A DNA stretch of 64,000 nucleotides, taken from an uncultured Eubacteriales bacterium (GTDB lineage: Bacteria; Bacillota; Clostridia; Oscillospirales; Oscillospiraceae). The first letter of the stretch is position 1; the number at the start of each line of letters is the position of its first letter. The notes beneath the pieces were generated by a model. The model did not search any database and was not told the DNA's origin. It saw nothing but the letters and a program-made list of their open reading frames with translations. The translations under genes and the position numbers were made by a program. The stretch is taken from the NCBI GenBank assembly GCA_900319635.1, contig ONPF01000006.1, forward strand, positions 1 to 64,000, read 5' to 3'. This document shows, in pieces, positions 17,025-25,093 of this stretch.

Positions 17025-18106
17025 ACCGGCACCTCCTCATAGCACCACTTGCGCCCCAGTTCGATCACATTGCGGATCAGACCGCCGATGGCGCCGCCGA
17101 TGAACCAGACGAAGAGCCACAGCAGCAGCAGGCCCAGCGCCAGCACGATCACCGCCGTGCCCACCACGATCAGAATATCCGCAAGCTTGGGGAAGCCGCT
17201 GAAGGCGGCGATCAGCACCGCGGAGCCGCCGCCGATGACCAGCAGGGACAGGGCCAGCACCAGCACCGTGGGGATCAGCAGCAGGACGATGCCCGCCAGC
17301 GTCACAGGCACGGCAAGCAGCACATACAGGATCAGCAGGAAGACCTTGGCCTTCCGCTTGGTCTCCGGAATATAGTCCAGATCCAGTTCCGCCGGCGCGG
17401 GAGGGGCAGACTCTGCTGCGGGAGCTTGCTCCCGGCTCGGCTCGGTGGGCTCCTCCGCAGGCTCCTCATGACGGCTTTGCTCCTGGGCGGGGGCGGACGC
17501 CTCCCCGAAAACGGCCTCAGCCAGATCCTGCGGCTCTTCTTCCTCGGGGAGCGGCGCTTCCTCTTCGGGGCGAGGCTCCGCGGCGGGAAGCTCCTCTTCC
17601 CCTTCCGCCGCCTCTTCCTCCGCCGGCGCGCTCAGCTCCGGCTCCACAGGCAGCTCCTCCACGGGCTCTGCGATGGGAACGGTATCCGCCTCGATCTGGA
17701 AGGGGACGTACTCGGAATCGTCAATGGGATGGGCGTCGTCCTCAAACAGGGAGAACTGGTTGACGACGGGGGCGGGCTCCTCCGCCGGCGCCTCCTCGGG
17801 CTCCGCCATCTCCAGATGCCGGGGCGCCACCTGCTGATACAGCCGGTCGATGGCCAGCACGAAGCCGGGGGTCTGCTCCTCCCCGTGGGTGGGAGACTCC
17901 AACTGCTTTTTCCGCTCCTTGGCGTCATAGGCGCGGGCGATCACCACGGCCTGACGGGTGGGAGACTCCAGCAGATTCTGCAGCAGCTGCTCGTCCTCCG
18001 CATCGTCGAAGAGCCTGCTGTACATGGCAAGCGCCGTCTGCCGGTCTTCTTCGACCATGAAGGTCAGCAGCCTGCCAAGCTCGGGCAAGAATTTTTGCTT
18101 GTTAAT
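17021..18106 (-). CDS. acidic membrane protein with apparent ATT start
   Basis: A protein of about 361 residues: a conserved N-terminal part (INKQKFLPELGRLLTFM, RQAVVIARAYDAKERKKQ), a long Pro/Glu/Ala acidic linker (about 100-260), and a C-terminal set of three or four membrane helices ending in a cytoplasmic tail. The only upstream in-frame ATG lies inside the TATAAT of the gene's own promoter, and a GTG lies on the ribosome site GGAGGTGA itself. The best-spaced in-frame codon is ATT at 18106, 8 nt after GGAGG. A later ATG would lose conserved-looking sequence. Function unknown. Confidence 0.7.
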   Translation of the reverse strand: MNKQKFLPELGRLLTFMVEEDRQTALAMYSRLFDDAEDEQLLQNLLESPTRQAVVIARAYDAKERKKQLESPTHGEEQTPGFVLAIDRLYQQVAPRHLEMAEPEEAPAEEPAPVVNQFSLFEDDAHPIDDSEYVPFQIEADTVPIAEPVEELPVEPELSAPAEEEAAEGEEELPAAEPRPEEEAPLPEEEEPQDLAEAVFGEASAPAQEQSRHEEPAEEPTEPSREQAPAAESAPPAPAELDLDYIPETKRKAKVFLLILYVLLAVPVTLAGIVLLLIPTVLVLALSLLVIGGGSAVLIAAFSGFPKLADILIVVGTAVIVLALGLLLLWLFVWFIGGAIGGLIRNVIELGRKWCYEEVPV

Positions 18107-18143
18107 ATCAGTCACCTCCGATTGCTTTGGCACAATCAAAGAC

Positions 18144-18172
18144 ATTATACCCATATTGCCGCAGAAGGTCAA
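18144..18172 (-). promoter_or_regulatory. sigma-A promoter of the acidic membrane protein operon
   Basis: On the minus strand TTGACC, 17 bp, TATAAT. It is divergent from the proS promoter. Its -10 contains the only upstream in-frame ATG of the downstream gene. Confidence 0.85.
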
Positions 18173-18204
18173 GAAAAATCGTGAGAATGCCGGGAACTCC
18201 GCCC

Positions 18205-18233
18205 TTGACAAGGGGGAAAAGGGGGCTTAAAAT
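18205..18233 (+). promoter_or_regulatory. sigma-A promoter of proS
   Basis: TTGACA, 17 bp, TAAAAT, 71 bp before the proS ATG. The leader is too short for a T-box. Confidence 0.8.
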
Positions 18234-18304
18234 ATAGTTCCTGTATTTTTTGGCAGGAGATTACGGCGGGGCAAGGGCCCTGACGGAAAGAGAGGAACAT
18301 TTTC

Positions 18305-19741
18305 ATGGCGAAAGAAAAGAAGGTCGAGCAGATCACCGATATGGAGGTCGACTTTGCCCAGTGGTTCACCGATGTGTGCAAAAAGGCGGAGCTGATCGAC
18401 TACTCCTCCATCAAGGGTCTGTTTGTTTACCGTCCCTACGGCTATGCGATCTGGGAGAATATGCAGCACATTCTGGATGCGGAGTTCAAGAAGTGCGGCG
18501 TGCAGAACGTCTACATGCCCATGCTGATCCCCGAGAGCCTGCTGCAGAAGGAGAAGGATCATGTGGAGGGCTTCGCGCCCGAGTGCGCCTGGGTCACCAC
18601 CGGCGGCAGCGAGGAGCTGGAGGAGCGCTACTGCGTCCGCCCCACCTCCGAGACCCTGTTCTGCGAGCATTTCAAGAATGTCATCCAGTCCCACCGGGAT
18701 CTGCCCATGTGCTATAACCAGTGGTGCAGCGTGCTGCGCTGGGAGAAGAGCAGCCGCCCTTTCCTGCGCCACCGGGAATTTCTGTGGCAGGAGGGCCACA
18801 CCATGCACGCCACCGCCGAGGAGGCCGAGGCCTTCACCCAGCGGATCTTGAACCTGTACGCGGACTTCTGCGAGGACGTGCTGGCCATGCCCGTCACCCG
18901 CGGCCGCAAGACCGAGAAGGAGAAGTTCAACGGCGCCGAGGCCACCTACGCCATCGAGTGCATGATGCACGACCGCAAGGCCCTGCAGGCCGGCACCAGC
19001 CACTATTTCGGCGACGGCTTCGCCAAGGCCTTTGACATCACCTTTGCCAACCGGGAGAACAAGCTGGTGAACCCCTTCCAGACCTCCTGGGGCGTGTCCA
19101 CCCGCCTCATCGGCGGCATCATCATGACCCACGGCGACAACAACGGCCTGGTGCTGCCCCCCAAGGTGGCGCCCATCCAGATCGTGGTGGTGCCCGTGGC
19201 CCAGCACAAGCCCGGCGTCCTGGAGGGTGCCCGGGCGCTGGTGGAGCGCCTGGCCGCCGCCGGCTACCGGGTGAAGATCGACGATTCCGACAACTCCATG
19301 GGCTGGAAGTGCGCCCAGTATGAGATGAAGGGCGTGCCCCTGCGTCTGGAGATGGGCCCCCGGGATCTGGAGAACGGCCAGTGCGTGCTGGTGCGGCGGG
19401 ACAACGGGGAGAAGACCTTCGTCGCCCTTGCCGAGCTGGAGCAGAAGGCCGGCGAGCTGCTGCAGAGTGTGCATGACGGGCTCTTCGAGCGCGCCAAGCG
19501 GAACCTGGAGGAGCACACCTACGCCGCGTCCACGCTGGAGGAGGCCAAGGCCATCCAGGAGGAGAAGGGCGGCTTCATCAAGACCATGTGGTGCGGCGAT
19601 CTCAGCTGCGAGATGGCCATGAAGGAGAAGGCGGGCATGTCCTCCCGCTGCATCCCCTTCAAGCAGGAGAAGCTGGGCGAGACCTGCGCCTGCTGCGGCA
19701 AGCCCGCCAAGCACATGGTGATCTGGGGCGTGGCCTACTGA
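18305..19741 (+). CDS. proS: prolyl-tRNA synthetase (short, archaeal/eukaryal type)
   Basis: A 478-residue class II synthetase charging tRNA-Pro. Motif 2 ([31 protein letters not shown], about 138-168) and motif 3 ([17 protein letters not shown]) are intact. There is no editing domain between motifs 2 and 3, which together with the cysteine-containing C-terminal region ([24 protein letters not shown]) marks the ProS type 3 form found in archaea, eukaryotes and many Clostridia. The last residue is Tyr, as usual for this form. It has its own promoter and terminator. Confidence 0.96.
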   Translation: MAKEKKVEQITDMEVDFAQWFTDVCKKAELIDYSSIKGLFVYRPYGYAIWENMQHILDAEFKKCGVQNVYMPMLIPESLLQKEKDHVEGFAPECAWVTTGGSEELEERYCVRPTSETLFCEHFKNVIQSHRDLPMCYNQWCSVLRWEKSSRPFLRHREFLWQEGHTMHATAEEAEAFTQRILNLYADFCEDVLAMPVTRGRKTEKEKFNGAEATYAIECMMHDRKALQAGTSHYFGDGFAKAFDITFANRENKLVNPFQTSWGVSTRLIGGIIMTHGDNNGLVLPPKVAPIQIVVVPVAQHKPGVLEGARALVERLAAAGYRVKIDDSDNSMGWKCAQYEMKGVPLRLEMGPRDLENGQCVLVRRDNGEKTFVALAELEQKAGELLQSVHDGLFERAKRNLEEHTYAASTLEEAKAIQEEKGGFIKTMWCGDLSCEMAMKEKAGMSSRCIPFKQEKLGETCACCGKPAKHMVIWGVAY

Positions 19742-19892
19742 TACTAACACCTAATAGAAATCTTTGATTCTTTCCGGTCAGAATTGCGCCAGGGTTTATT
19801 TTGTAACGGAGGAATGTATCCTTACAAAAGAACCCTGACTGCGGCTCATTCGCGGCAAACTGATAGGACAGTTGGGAGAAAGAGAATATCAT

Positions 19893-19932
19893 AGACTACA
19901 GGGCGGAGAAATCCTCCCCGTAGTCTTTTTTT
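19893..19932 (+). terminator. intrinsic terminator of proS
   Basis: AGACTAC/GTAGTCT outer stem with an inner GGG/CCC pairing, followed by seven T residues. Confidence 0.8.
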
Positions 19933-19979
19933 CGCCGAAAAACGATTGCGTTCTTTTTCTTGACATGGTAAACTGACTC

Positions 19980-20137
19980 TGCGACACAATTCCATATAGG
20001 ACGAGTACAGAGAGCGCGTTTAACTTCAGTAAAAACGCACTCTCCACTTTGGCGTTCTCTGTAATCGTCAAGGAATTGTGTCGCAGCAAACGGAGCTGTG
20101 CGTTTTTCGTGCGCAGCTTCGGCTGCGCACTTTTTTT
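19980..20137 (+). promoter_or_regulatory. structured leader with terminator before the acyl-CoA ligase
   Basis: A 14-bp perfect inverted repeat (TGCGACACAATTCC at 19980-19993, GGAATTGTGTCGCA at 20072-20085) closes an inner stem (TACAGAGA/TCTCTGTA) and a further GCGTTT/AAACGC pairing. Then comes an intrinsic terminator at 20109-20137 (GTGCGCAG/CTGCGCAC plus seven T), only 15 bp before the gene's ATG. AGCTGTGCG just before it could compete for the terminator's left arm. This is the layout of a transcription attenuator; the class is not recognised. Confidence 0.55.
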
Positions 20138-20152
20138 GAGGAGGAACAGAGA

Positions 20153-21886
20153 ATGCAGGAACAGACAGAGAAAAAGCTGACCGGATACCCGTCCATCGAC
20201 AAGCCTTGGCTGAAATATTACAGCGAGGAGGCCATCAACGCATTGCTGCCTCAATGCACGCTTTATGATTATCTTTGGGAGAACAACAAGGATCACATGG
20301 ACGATGTTGCTCTCAATTACTTTGATCGTAAAATAACCTACGGAAAATTGTTCGAGAATATAAAAAAGACAGCAAATGGGTTCTTTTCAATTGGAGTGCG
20401 AGAAGGAGATATTGTCACCGTTTTCAGCGTTAATACACCCGAAACAATTTACAGTCTTTATGCGCTAAACCTGTTAGGCGCTATTTCTAATATGGAGTAC
20501 ATTACTGAATCCGGAAAGGAGGCAGTATCAGCCATTGAAAAATGCAAATCCAAAACAATCATCATACTCGACGCCCTCCTTCCAAGATTTTCGTGCGTTG
20601 CAAATTGTAATACAGTCAAAAACATTGTTGTTCTCCCTGTTTGCAGATCAATGCCGACTGTAAAACGAGTACTTTACCATCTCAAGGCGAAAAGAACCTT
20701 CTGCAGCAAAGAAATTACATTCGAAACTATGATGAAACACGGAATACCTTGTCAAAAAGCGGAGTATCAAACAGGAAAAACCGCTGTTATTGTTCATTCT
20801 GGCGGAACGACAGGAACACCAAAGGGCGTAGTGCTGAGCAACGACAATTTAAACTATATTGCTTGGGTATTCAAAAATCATAAAAATGATACAAAACGCG
20901 GCGATACATGGCTTTGCGCAATACCTGCATTTCATGCGTTTGGGCTTGCAATGGGAATCATCTTCCCTCTTGCCCAAGGCATGCAGCTAATACTTGTCGT
21001 GAAGTATAACGATCAAGAACTCGTTCGCTTGTTTATAAAACATAAGCCAAATCATATTATGGGCAGCGGTGCACACATCCCAAGCATTCAAGAAAGTAAA
21101 GAGATACAAAAAATGGATTTATCTTTTTTCAAAACCTGCGGGCTGGGAGGAACTCCCTTGTCAGTCAACAAGGAAAAAGAGCTTGTTGACTTTTTGGCTG
21201 CAAGAGGCTCCATCGCAAAAGCCAGTATTGGATATGGGATGTCGGAAACAAGTTCAGCGATTTCAACCGAGCTCAATCGATACTACGGGAAACCCGGAAG
21301 CTGCGGGATCATTCTGTGTAAGTCTAATGTTAAAGTTATTGAGCAGGATGGCCATTTTGAACAACCATACGGTAAAACAGGCGAATTATATTTTTCTGGC
21401 CCAGGTGTTATGACGGAGTATTACCAAAATGAAGAAGAAACTACCCATGTATTGTTTACTGATGAATTCGGTATCAAATGGGTCCGATCGGGTGATCTCG
21501 GTCACGTTGATAAAGACGGTTTTCTGTTTATAACAGGAAGGGTAAAAAGAATATACTCAACGCGTTCAGAAAAAAATGGCACAATCTATAAGCTTTTTCC
21601 TGACTATGTGGCGAAAGTGATTTCGCAAGTCCAAAATGTTGAAGATTGCGCGGTCGTCTGCATAGACGATCCGGATTTTAAAACCATTGCTGTTGCTTTT
21701 GTAGTTGTTGACACAGCTTTTGATCTTGAATTGATGAAAAAGGCAATCGAAAACCATGTGTCTGAGGTTCTTCCCTCTTATTGCACACCTAAAAGAATCT
21801 GCTTTGTAAAATCAATTCCATTGACACCTATTGGGAAAACTGACTTTCAGGCACTCGAACACATGGCAAAAGGCACTGATAAATAA
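20153..21886 (+). CDS. AMP-binding acyl-CoA synthetase/ligase
   Basis: A 577-residue adenylate-forming enzyme that activates a carboxylic acid with ATP and usually passes it to CoA. The core motifs are present: VHSGGTTGTPKGV (ATP loop), GYGMSETS, GELYFSGPGVM, WVRSGDLG and GRVKRIYS (hinge), with the C-terminal lysine in PLTPIGKTDF. GAGGAGGAACAGAGA ATG gives the start. Base composition is clearly lower in GC than all neighbours and codons such as AAA, ATA and TTT are frequent, so recent transfer is likely. No operon partner; a terminator-bearing leader precedes it. Substrate unknown. Confidence 0.88.
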   Translation: MQEQTEKKLTGYPSIDKPWLKYYSEEAINALLPQCTLYDYLWENNKDHMDDVALNYFDRKITYGKLFENIKKTANGFFSIGVREGDIVTVFSVNTPETIYSLYALNLLGAISNMEYITESGKEAVSAIEKCKSKTIIILDALLPRFSCVANCNTVKNIVVLPVCRSMPTVKRVLYHLKAKRTFCSKEITFETMMKHGIPCQKAEYQTGKTAVIVHSGGTTGTPKGVVLSNDNLNYIAWVFKNHKNDTKRGDTWLCAIPAFHAFGLAMGIIFPLAQGMQLILVVKYNDQELVRLFIKHKPNHIMGSGAHIPSIQESKEIQKMDLSFFKTCGLGGTPLSVNKEKELVDFLAARGSIAKASIGYGMSETSSAISTELNRYYGKPGSCGIILCKSNVKVIEQDGHFEQPYGKTGELYFSGPGVMTEYYQNEEETTHVLFTDEFGIKWVRSGDLGHVDKDGFLFITGRVKRIYSTRSEKNGTIYKLFPDYVAKVISQVQNVEDCAVVCIDDPDFKTIAVAFVVVDTAFDLELMKKAIENHVSEVLPSYCTPKRICFVKSIPLTPIGKTDFQALEHMAKGTDK

Positions 21887-22016
21887 CGTGTATATGGTTC
21901 TCTACTGATACAAAGTATTTTCTTGACAGTGCGTAAGCAAACCGCTAAATAAGCATGTAAATGGCGTTGCCGAAAAGCGACTCCGCCCAATGAGATTTTA
22001 CACTTTATTCAAGCAT

Positions 22017-22055
22017 AGAAACCGTCACTTGGCCGAGTGGCGGTTTCTGCTTTTT
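22017..22055 (+). terminator. terminator downstream of the acyl-CoA ligase
   Basis: A 13-bp stem (AGAAACCGTCACT / AGTGGCGGTTTCT, one G-T) followed by GCTTTTT. It overlaps the 3' end of the 27-codon minus-strand gene. Confidence 0.65.
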
Positions 22056-22108
22056 ACGGTGACGGTGATCGTGTATTTCCATACATGAAACGTCAATGTA
22101 ATCGGCAT
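22025..22108 (-). CDS. 27-residue basic hydrophobic peptide, type I toxin-like
   Basis: A 27-codon reading frame, MPITLTFHVWKYTITVTVKS followed by a basic tail ending HSAK. It has a near-perfect ribosome site, AAGGAGGTGTTGCT ATG. That site lies in a hairpin (ACATCTCC GAAA GGAGGTGT), so translation is probably gated by RNA folding. Beta-branched, aromatic residues followed by a basic tail resemble small peptides encoded near mobile elements in gut Clostridia, some annotated as holin-like toxins. The gene ends inside a terminator stem. A short GGCGGAACCGCC stem plus seven T on the opposite strand (22133-22152) could end an antisense RNA. Confidence 0.5.
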   Translation of the reverse strand: MPITLTFHVWKYTITVTVKSRNRHSAK

Positions 22109-22216
22109 AGCAACACCTCCTTTCGGAGATGTGGCGGAACCGCCTTTTTTTCGCTTGGCAACGCCTGCCCTTTCGGGCGACATTATTCCACAAAATAGAT
22201 GATATTTATCAATCAG

Positions 22217-22262
22217 AAGAGCGCACTTACTCGCCACCCTTTGGCGAGGTAAGCGCGCTCTT
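22217..22262. repeat. long imperfect hairpin
   Basis: AAGAGCGCACTTACTCGCC pairs with a right arm ending GCGCGCTCTT, about 18 bp with one bulge. The rest of 21887-22744 holds the small peptide gene and palindromic repeats; I see no other gene. Confidence 0.6.
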
Positions 22263-22284
22263 GCATTATTCGTGGAGGAAGCAG

Positions 22285-22392
22285 AAAAATGCCGTAGGGG
22301 ACGGCGCCCTCGACGTCCCGGCAGTAAAGCCTTGGATTATTAACTGTTTCGGCGAATACACATCGGGCCGCCGAGGGCGTCGGCCCCTACAC
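22285..22392. repeat. two GTAGGG-family palindromes
   Basis: GCCGTAGGGGACGGCGCCCT at 22283-22302 with its partner CCCGGC, and an inverted unit ending GGGCGTCGGCCCCTACAC at 22374-22391. They belong to the dispersed family described at 7-80. Confidence 0.6.
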
Positions 22393-22758
22393 AGGATATA
22401 ATCGTCCTTGAAAAAACGGTCGCCAGCCTTCGTTTCGTCGGCACAAGCTCCGGATCGACTCGCTTCGATGGGAACCCTTGGATTGACCATAGATGTCCAT
22501 GATGCTCAGCCCGAGCCCGCCTTGTCTGACGCAACAAGGTGAATTGTACCCGCAGGGCAGACCCCGCCCAGCGGCAAGAGAGGGTGACCTGGGCCGTTCT
22601 GCCTCGGAAATCATTCTAAAGCTTTCTATCAGGTATTAGTATGAGTGCCGAGTTTTGAGGAGAAAAGTCCAAAAGAGACACAAAAAAGATCTCAAAACTC
22701 AAAACTCTCGACTCAAAACTGGGGCTGTGAAAAACATCTTTTTTTCACAGCCCCATAT

Positions 22759-23406
22759 TTACCATATAAAATTGGACTTCAGCATCTCGCCGTTGTCGAT
22801 GAGGATGTCCTCCCCGGTGATGGAGCGGTTCACCGCCGTGAGATAGTAGGCCAGATCTGCGATCTCCTCCGCCTCGGCCCACTTGCCCAGCAGGGTCTCC
22901 GCCTTCACGGCGGCATAGAGGCTCTCGCTCTCCAGAATGTGGCGGTTCGCCGGGGTGATGACCCCGCCGGGGGAGATGCTGTTGACCGTGACGCCCCGCT
23001 TGGAAAGCGCCAGCGCCAGGTTCTTCATATAGCCCACCAGCCCCGCCTTGCTGGCCACATACAGGGGAAATTCCGCGCCGTTGCGGGCGGAGGCGGAGGC
23101 GATGAACAGCACCGAGCGGAGCTTTGGGCTCTCCAGAAACTGCCGGGTGAAGCGGATGGTGCCGGTGAGGTTCACCTCGATGGCGTCTTGTTCTTCCAGG
23201 GTGCCGGCGTTGTTGATGAGGATCTCCGCCGGCTCGATCCCCTCCGCCGAGGCGCTGCGGATGTCCGCGGCGACGTGGCGGTAGCGGGGGTGGTCGATGG
23301 CGCTCCGGCACAGGTCAAAGCCGGTAACGCTGTGCCCCGCGTCCAGGAACTTTTTTGCGATGGCAAGGCCGATGCCGCTGGCCGAGCCGCTGACGATCAC
23401 ATGCAC
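22759..23406 (-). CDS. SDR-family oxidoreductase
   Basis: A 215-residue short-chain dehydrogenase/reductase. The NAD(P)-binding motif is SGSASGIGLAIA at the N-terminus, ILINNAGTL is the structural NAG motif, and the catalytic Ser, Tyr and Lys are in IASASARNGAEFPLYVASKAG (Y-x3-K at YVASK). It ends with GEDILIDNGEML. It is slightly short for the family but has all core motifs. It lies 3 bp after the VUT transporter gene, so the two are probably cotranscribed. Substrate unknown. Confidence 0.9.
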   Translation of the reverse strand: MHVIVSGSASGIGLAIAKKFLDAGHSVTGFDLCRSAIDHPRYRHVAADIRSASAEGIEPAEILINNAGTLEEQDAIEVNLTGTIRFTRQFLESPKLRSVLFIASASARNGAEFPLYVASKAGLVGYMKNLALALSKRGVTVNSISPGGVITPANRHILESESLYAAVKAETLLGKWAEAEEIADLAYYLTAVNRSITGEDILIDNGEMLKSNFIW

Positions 23407-23409
23407 GCC

Positions 23410-24111
23410 TTACGCCTCCTTCTGCTCCTGCAGGATCCGCCGGGACATGCGGTAACCCAGGGGGGAGAAGAAAATCTCAAACAGCAGCTCCGCCACCGCG
23501 CCGGTGAGGGCGCAGGTGAAGCACTGCAGCAGCGTCCAGCCGAAGAAGAGCTTGCTCACCAGCAGGGCGAAGATCAGATTGTCCGCAAACTGGGCCAGAA
23601 AGGTGGACACATAGGAGCGCAGGGCGAAGCCGCCGAAGCCCCGATCCCGTTTGAGGAGCTTTCCGATGTCGTAGTTGAGGAAGTTGTTCAGCACCGCCGA
23701 GGCCAGGAAGGCCACGGAGCTGCCCAGGATGATGAACCAGGTGCCGCCGAAGGTGTTGTCCAGTGCGGTATTGATGATTTCCTCGCTGCCCTCCACAAAG
23801 CTCTCTCCCCACACCCCTGAGATGCGGCTTGCGAGAAAGAAGATCCCCGCCATCAGCAGGTTCATCGCCAGCGCCACGAAGGACAGGGCGCTGGCCGCCC
23901 GGGGGCCGTAGCAGTGGGTCAGAATGTCCATGCTGAGGAAGGTCAGCCAGGAAAACAAAATCCCGCAGTCCAGCGCCAGCCAATCCAGACCCGTGTTGAT
24001 GCTCTTGTTCGCCAGCAGATTCATCCCCACGACGGAGAGGATCAGCAGCGAGACAAGCAGGGGCGGAACGCTGCGCAGCAGCCTGCGGAAATCGGAATAC
24101 GCGGTTTTCAT
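23410..24111 (-). CDS. VUT family (YhhQ-like) membrane transporter
   Basis: A 233-residue protein with about six membrane helices, matching the putative vitamin uptake transporter family (PF02592), which includes the queuosine-precursor transporter YhhQ. Characteristic stretches are CGILFSWLTFLSMDILTHCYG and the charged region ALDNTFGGTWFIILGSSVAF, with LNNFLNYDIGKLLKRD after it. AAGGAGAAATTGCATC ATG selects MKTAYSDF; 63 codons of in-frame upstream sequence lack coding signals. The downstream SDR gene is 3 bp away. Confidence 0.87.
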   Translation of the reverse strand: MKTAYSDFRRLLRSVPPLLVSLLILSVVGMNLLANKSINTGLDWLALDCGILFSWLTFLSMDILTHCYGPRAASALSFVALAMNLLMAGIFFLASRISGVWGESFVEGSEEIINTALDNTFGGTWFIILGSSVAFLASAVLNNFLNYDIGKLLKRDRGFGGFALRSYVSTFLAQFADNLIFALLVSKLFFGWTLLQCFTCALTGAVAELLFEIFFSPLGYRMSRRILQEQKEA

Positions 24112-24316
24112 GATGCAATTTCTCCTTGTTTTTTTCAGGTGGTTATCAAGAACACCCTTTTTCGTTGTACGCCCGTTTCCGGGCCGATGCATCATACCAC
24201 AGCACCGGGAAAAATGCAAGGGCAAGATTCGCACCGGAGGAATGAAGGAACGAAGCCGCTGTGCTGATGAAGGAATGAAGAAATTGTTCAAGCCTGGCAT
24301 GTCGATTCCGTGCGCC

Positions 24317-24765
24317 TTGCCTCCCCCTCCGGGGGCCTTGGGTGTGCCCCAGTGCGCACACTGGGGCGGTGGGGGTACCGCTGACGGGAGGGGTTTGCCG
24401 TGGCAGTCCGTTCTCCCATCTCCGTGTCATTGCGAGCCTACCAAAGGCACGCACAAGTTCTACGGCTCCTTCGTCGCCAAGAACTTGTAGTGAGTGGCCG
24501 ACGTCACTGGCGTGGCAATCCGTTCCCCCGTCCCCGTAGGGGCGACCCTTGCGGTCGCCCGCCGTCTCCGCCGCCTCCCCGTAGGGGCGGGCCTTTGGTC
24601 GCCTGCCTATGGCCCCCTTGCCTAAAGGGGGCTGTCGCCCGAGCAGAGCGAGGGTGACTGGGGGATACGTCTTTCTCTTTTGCATCTGTATCCCCCCGAC
24701 CTCGCTTCGCTCGGCCACCCCCCTCTAAGCGAGGGGGGGCTTTGCGCCGCCCCCGGGACCTGCGC
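24317..24765. repeat. patchwork of palindromic repeats
   Basis: The stretch 24112-24769 has no gene that I can support. It contains a TTGCCTCCC element with GCCCCAGTG/CACTGGGGC (24346-24367), a TCATTGCGA...GTGGCAATCCG element (24425-24528), two GTAGGG-family units (24536-24562, 24578-24604), and AGGGGG/CCCCCT stems up to about 24765. The order suggests successive insertions into each other. Confidence 0.65.
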
Positions 24766-24769
24766 TCTC

Positions 24770-25048
24770 TCAAAACAGGCCCCGCCGGGGGCGCTTGCGG
24801 CGGGAGCATTTGTCCTGGATGTCCACCAGGATGATGTCCGTGCCGATGCGCACAATGGCCGTCCAGGGCAGCACATAGTCGTCCTCCCGCCCCAAGAGTC
24901 CGAAGAATTTGACCCGCCCCGGGGTCACCAGGGAGACGATGCGCCCGTCCTTGTCGTCCAGCTCCGCGTCGCACACATAGCCCAGGCGAAAGCCGGTGTG
25001 CACGTCGATGACCTCCTTATAGCGCAGATCCGAATAATACACGATCAT
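24770..25048 (-). CDS. YlmC/YmxH-family PRC-barrel protein
   Basis: A 92-residue protein of the YlmC/YmxH family, small PRC-barrel proteins common in spore-forming Firmicutes and expressed in sporulation. The start VYYSDLRYKEVIDVHTGFRLGYVCDAELDD and the strand PGRVKFFGLLGREDDYVLPW are typical; a basic tail KCSRRKRPRRGLF follows. It lies 45 bp after the ParB-like gene. The ribosome site GGGGGTGG just upstream is part of a strong hairpin stem, so translation may be limited unless that hairpin opens. Confidence 0.87.
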   Translation of the reverse strand: MIVYYSDLRYKEVIDVHTGFRLGYVCDAELDDKDGRIVSLVTPGRVKFFGLLGREDDYVLPWTAIVRIGTDIILVDIQDKCSRRKRPRRGLF

Positions 25049-25055
25049 AAAACCA

Positions 25056-25088
25056 CCCCCATATACCGCAAGTATATGGGGGATTTTT
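25056..25088. terminator. hairpin between the parB-like gene and ylmC
   Basis: An 11-bp perfect stem (CCCCCATATAC / GTATATGGGGG) with loop CGCAA. The T-run GATTTTT is on the plus side; on the minus strand the stem is followed by TGGTTTT and then the ylmC ATG, so it could partly stop parB transcription and also cover the ylmC ribosome site. Confidence 0.65.
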
Positions 25089-25093
25089 GCGCT

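Noticed and set aside
18234-18304. T-box leader for proS
   Set aside because: The leader is only about 65 nt, with no specifier stem, T-box sequence or terminator.
22743-23820. A 391-codon plus-strand frame
   Set aside because: It is antisense to the SDR and VUT genes, both with clear motifs.
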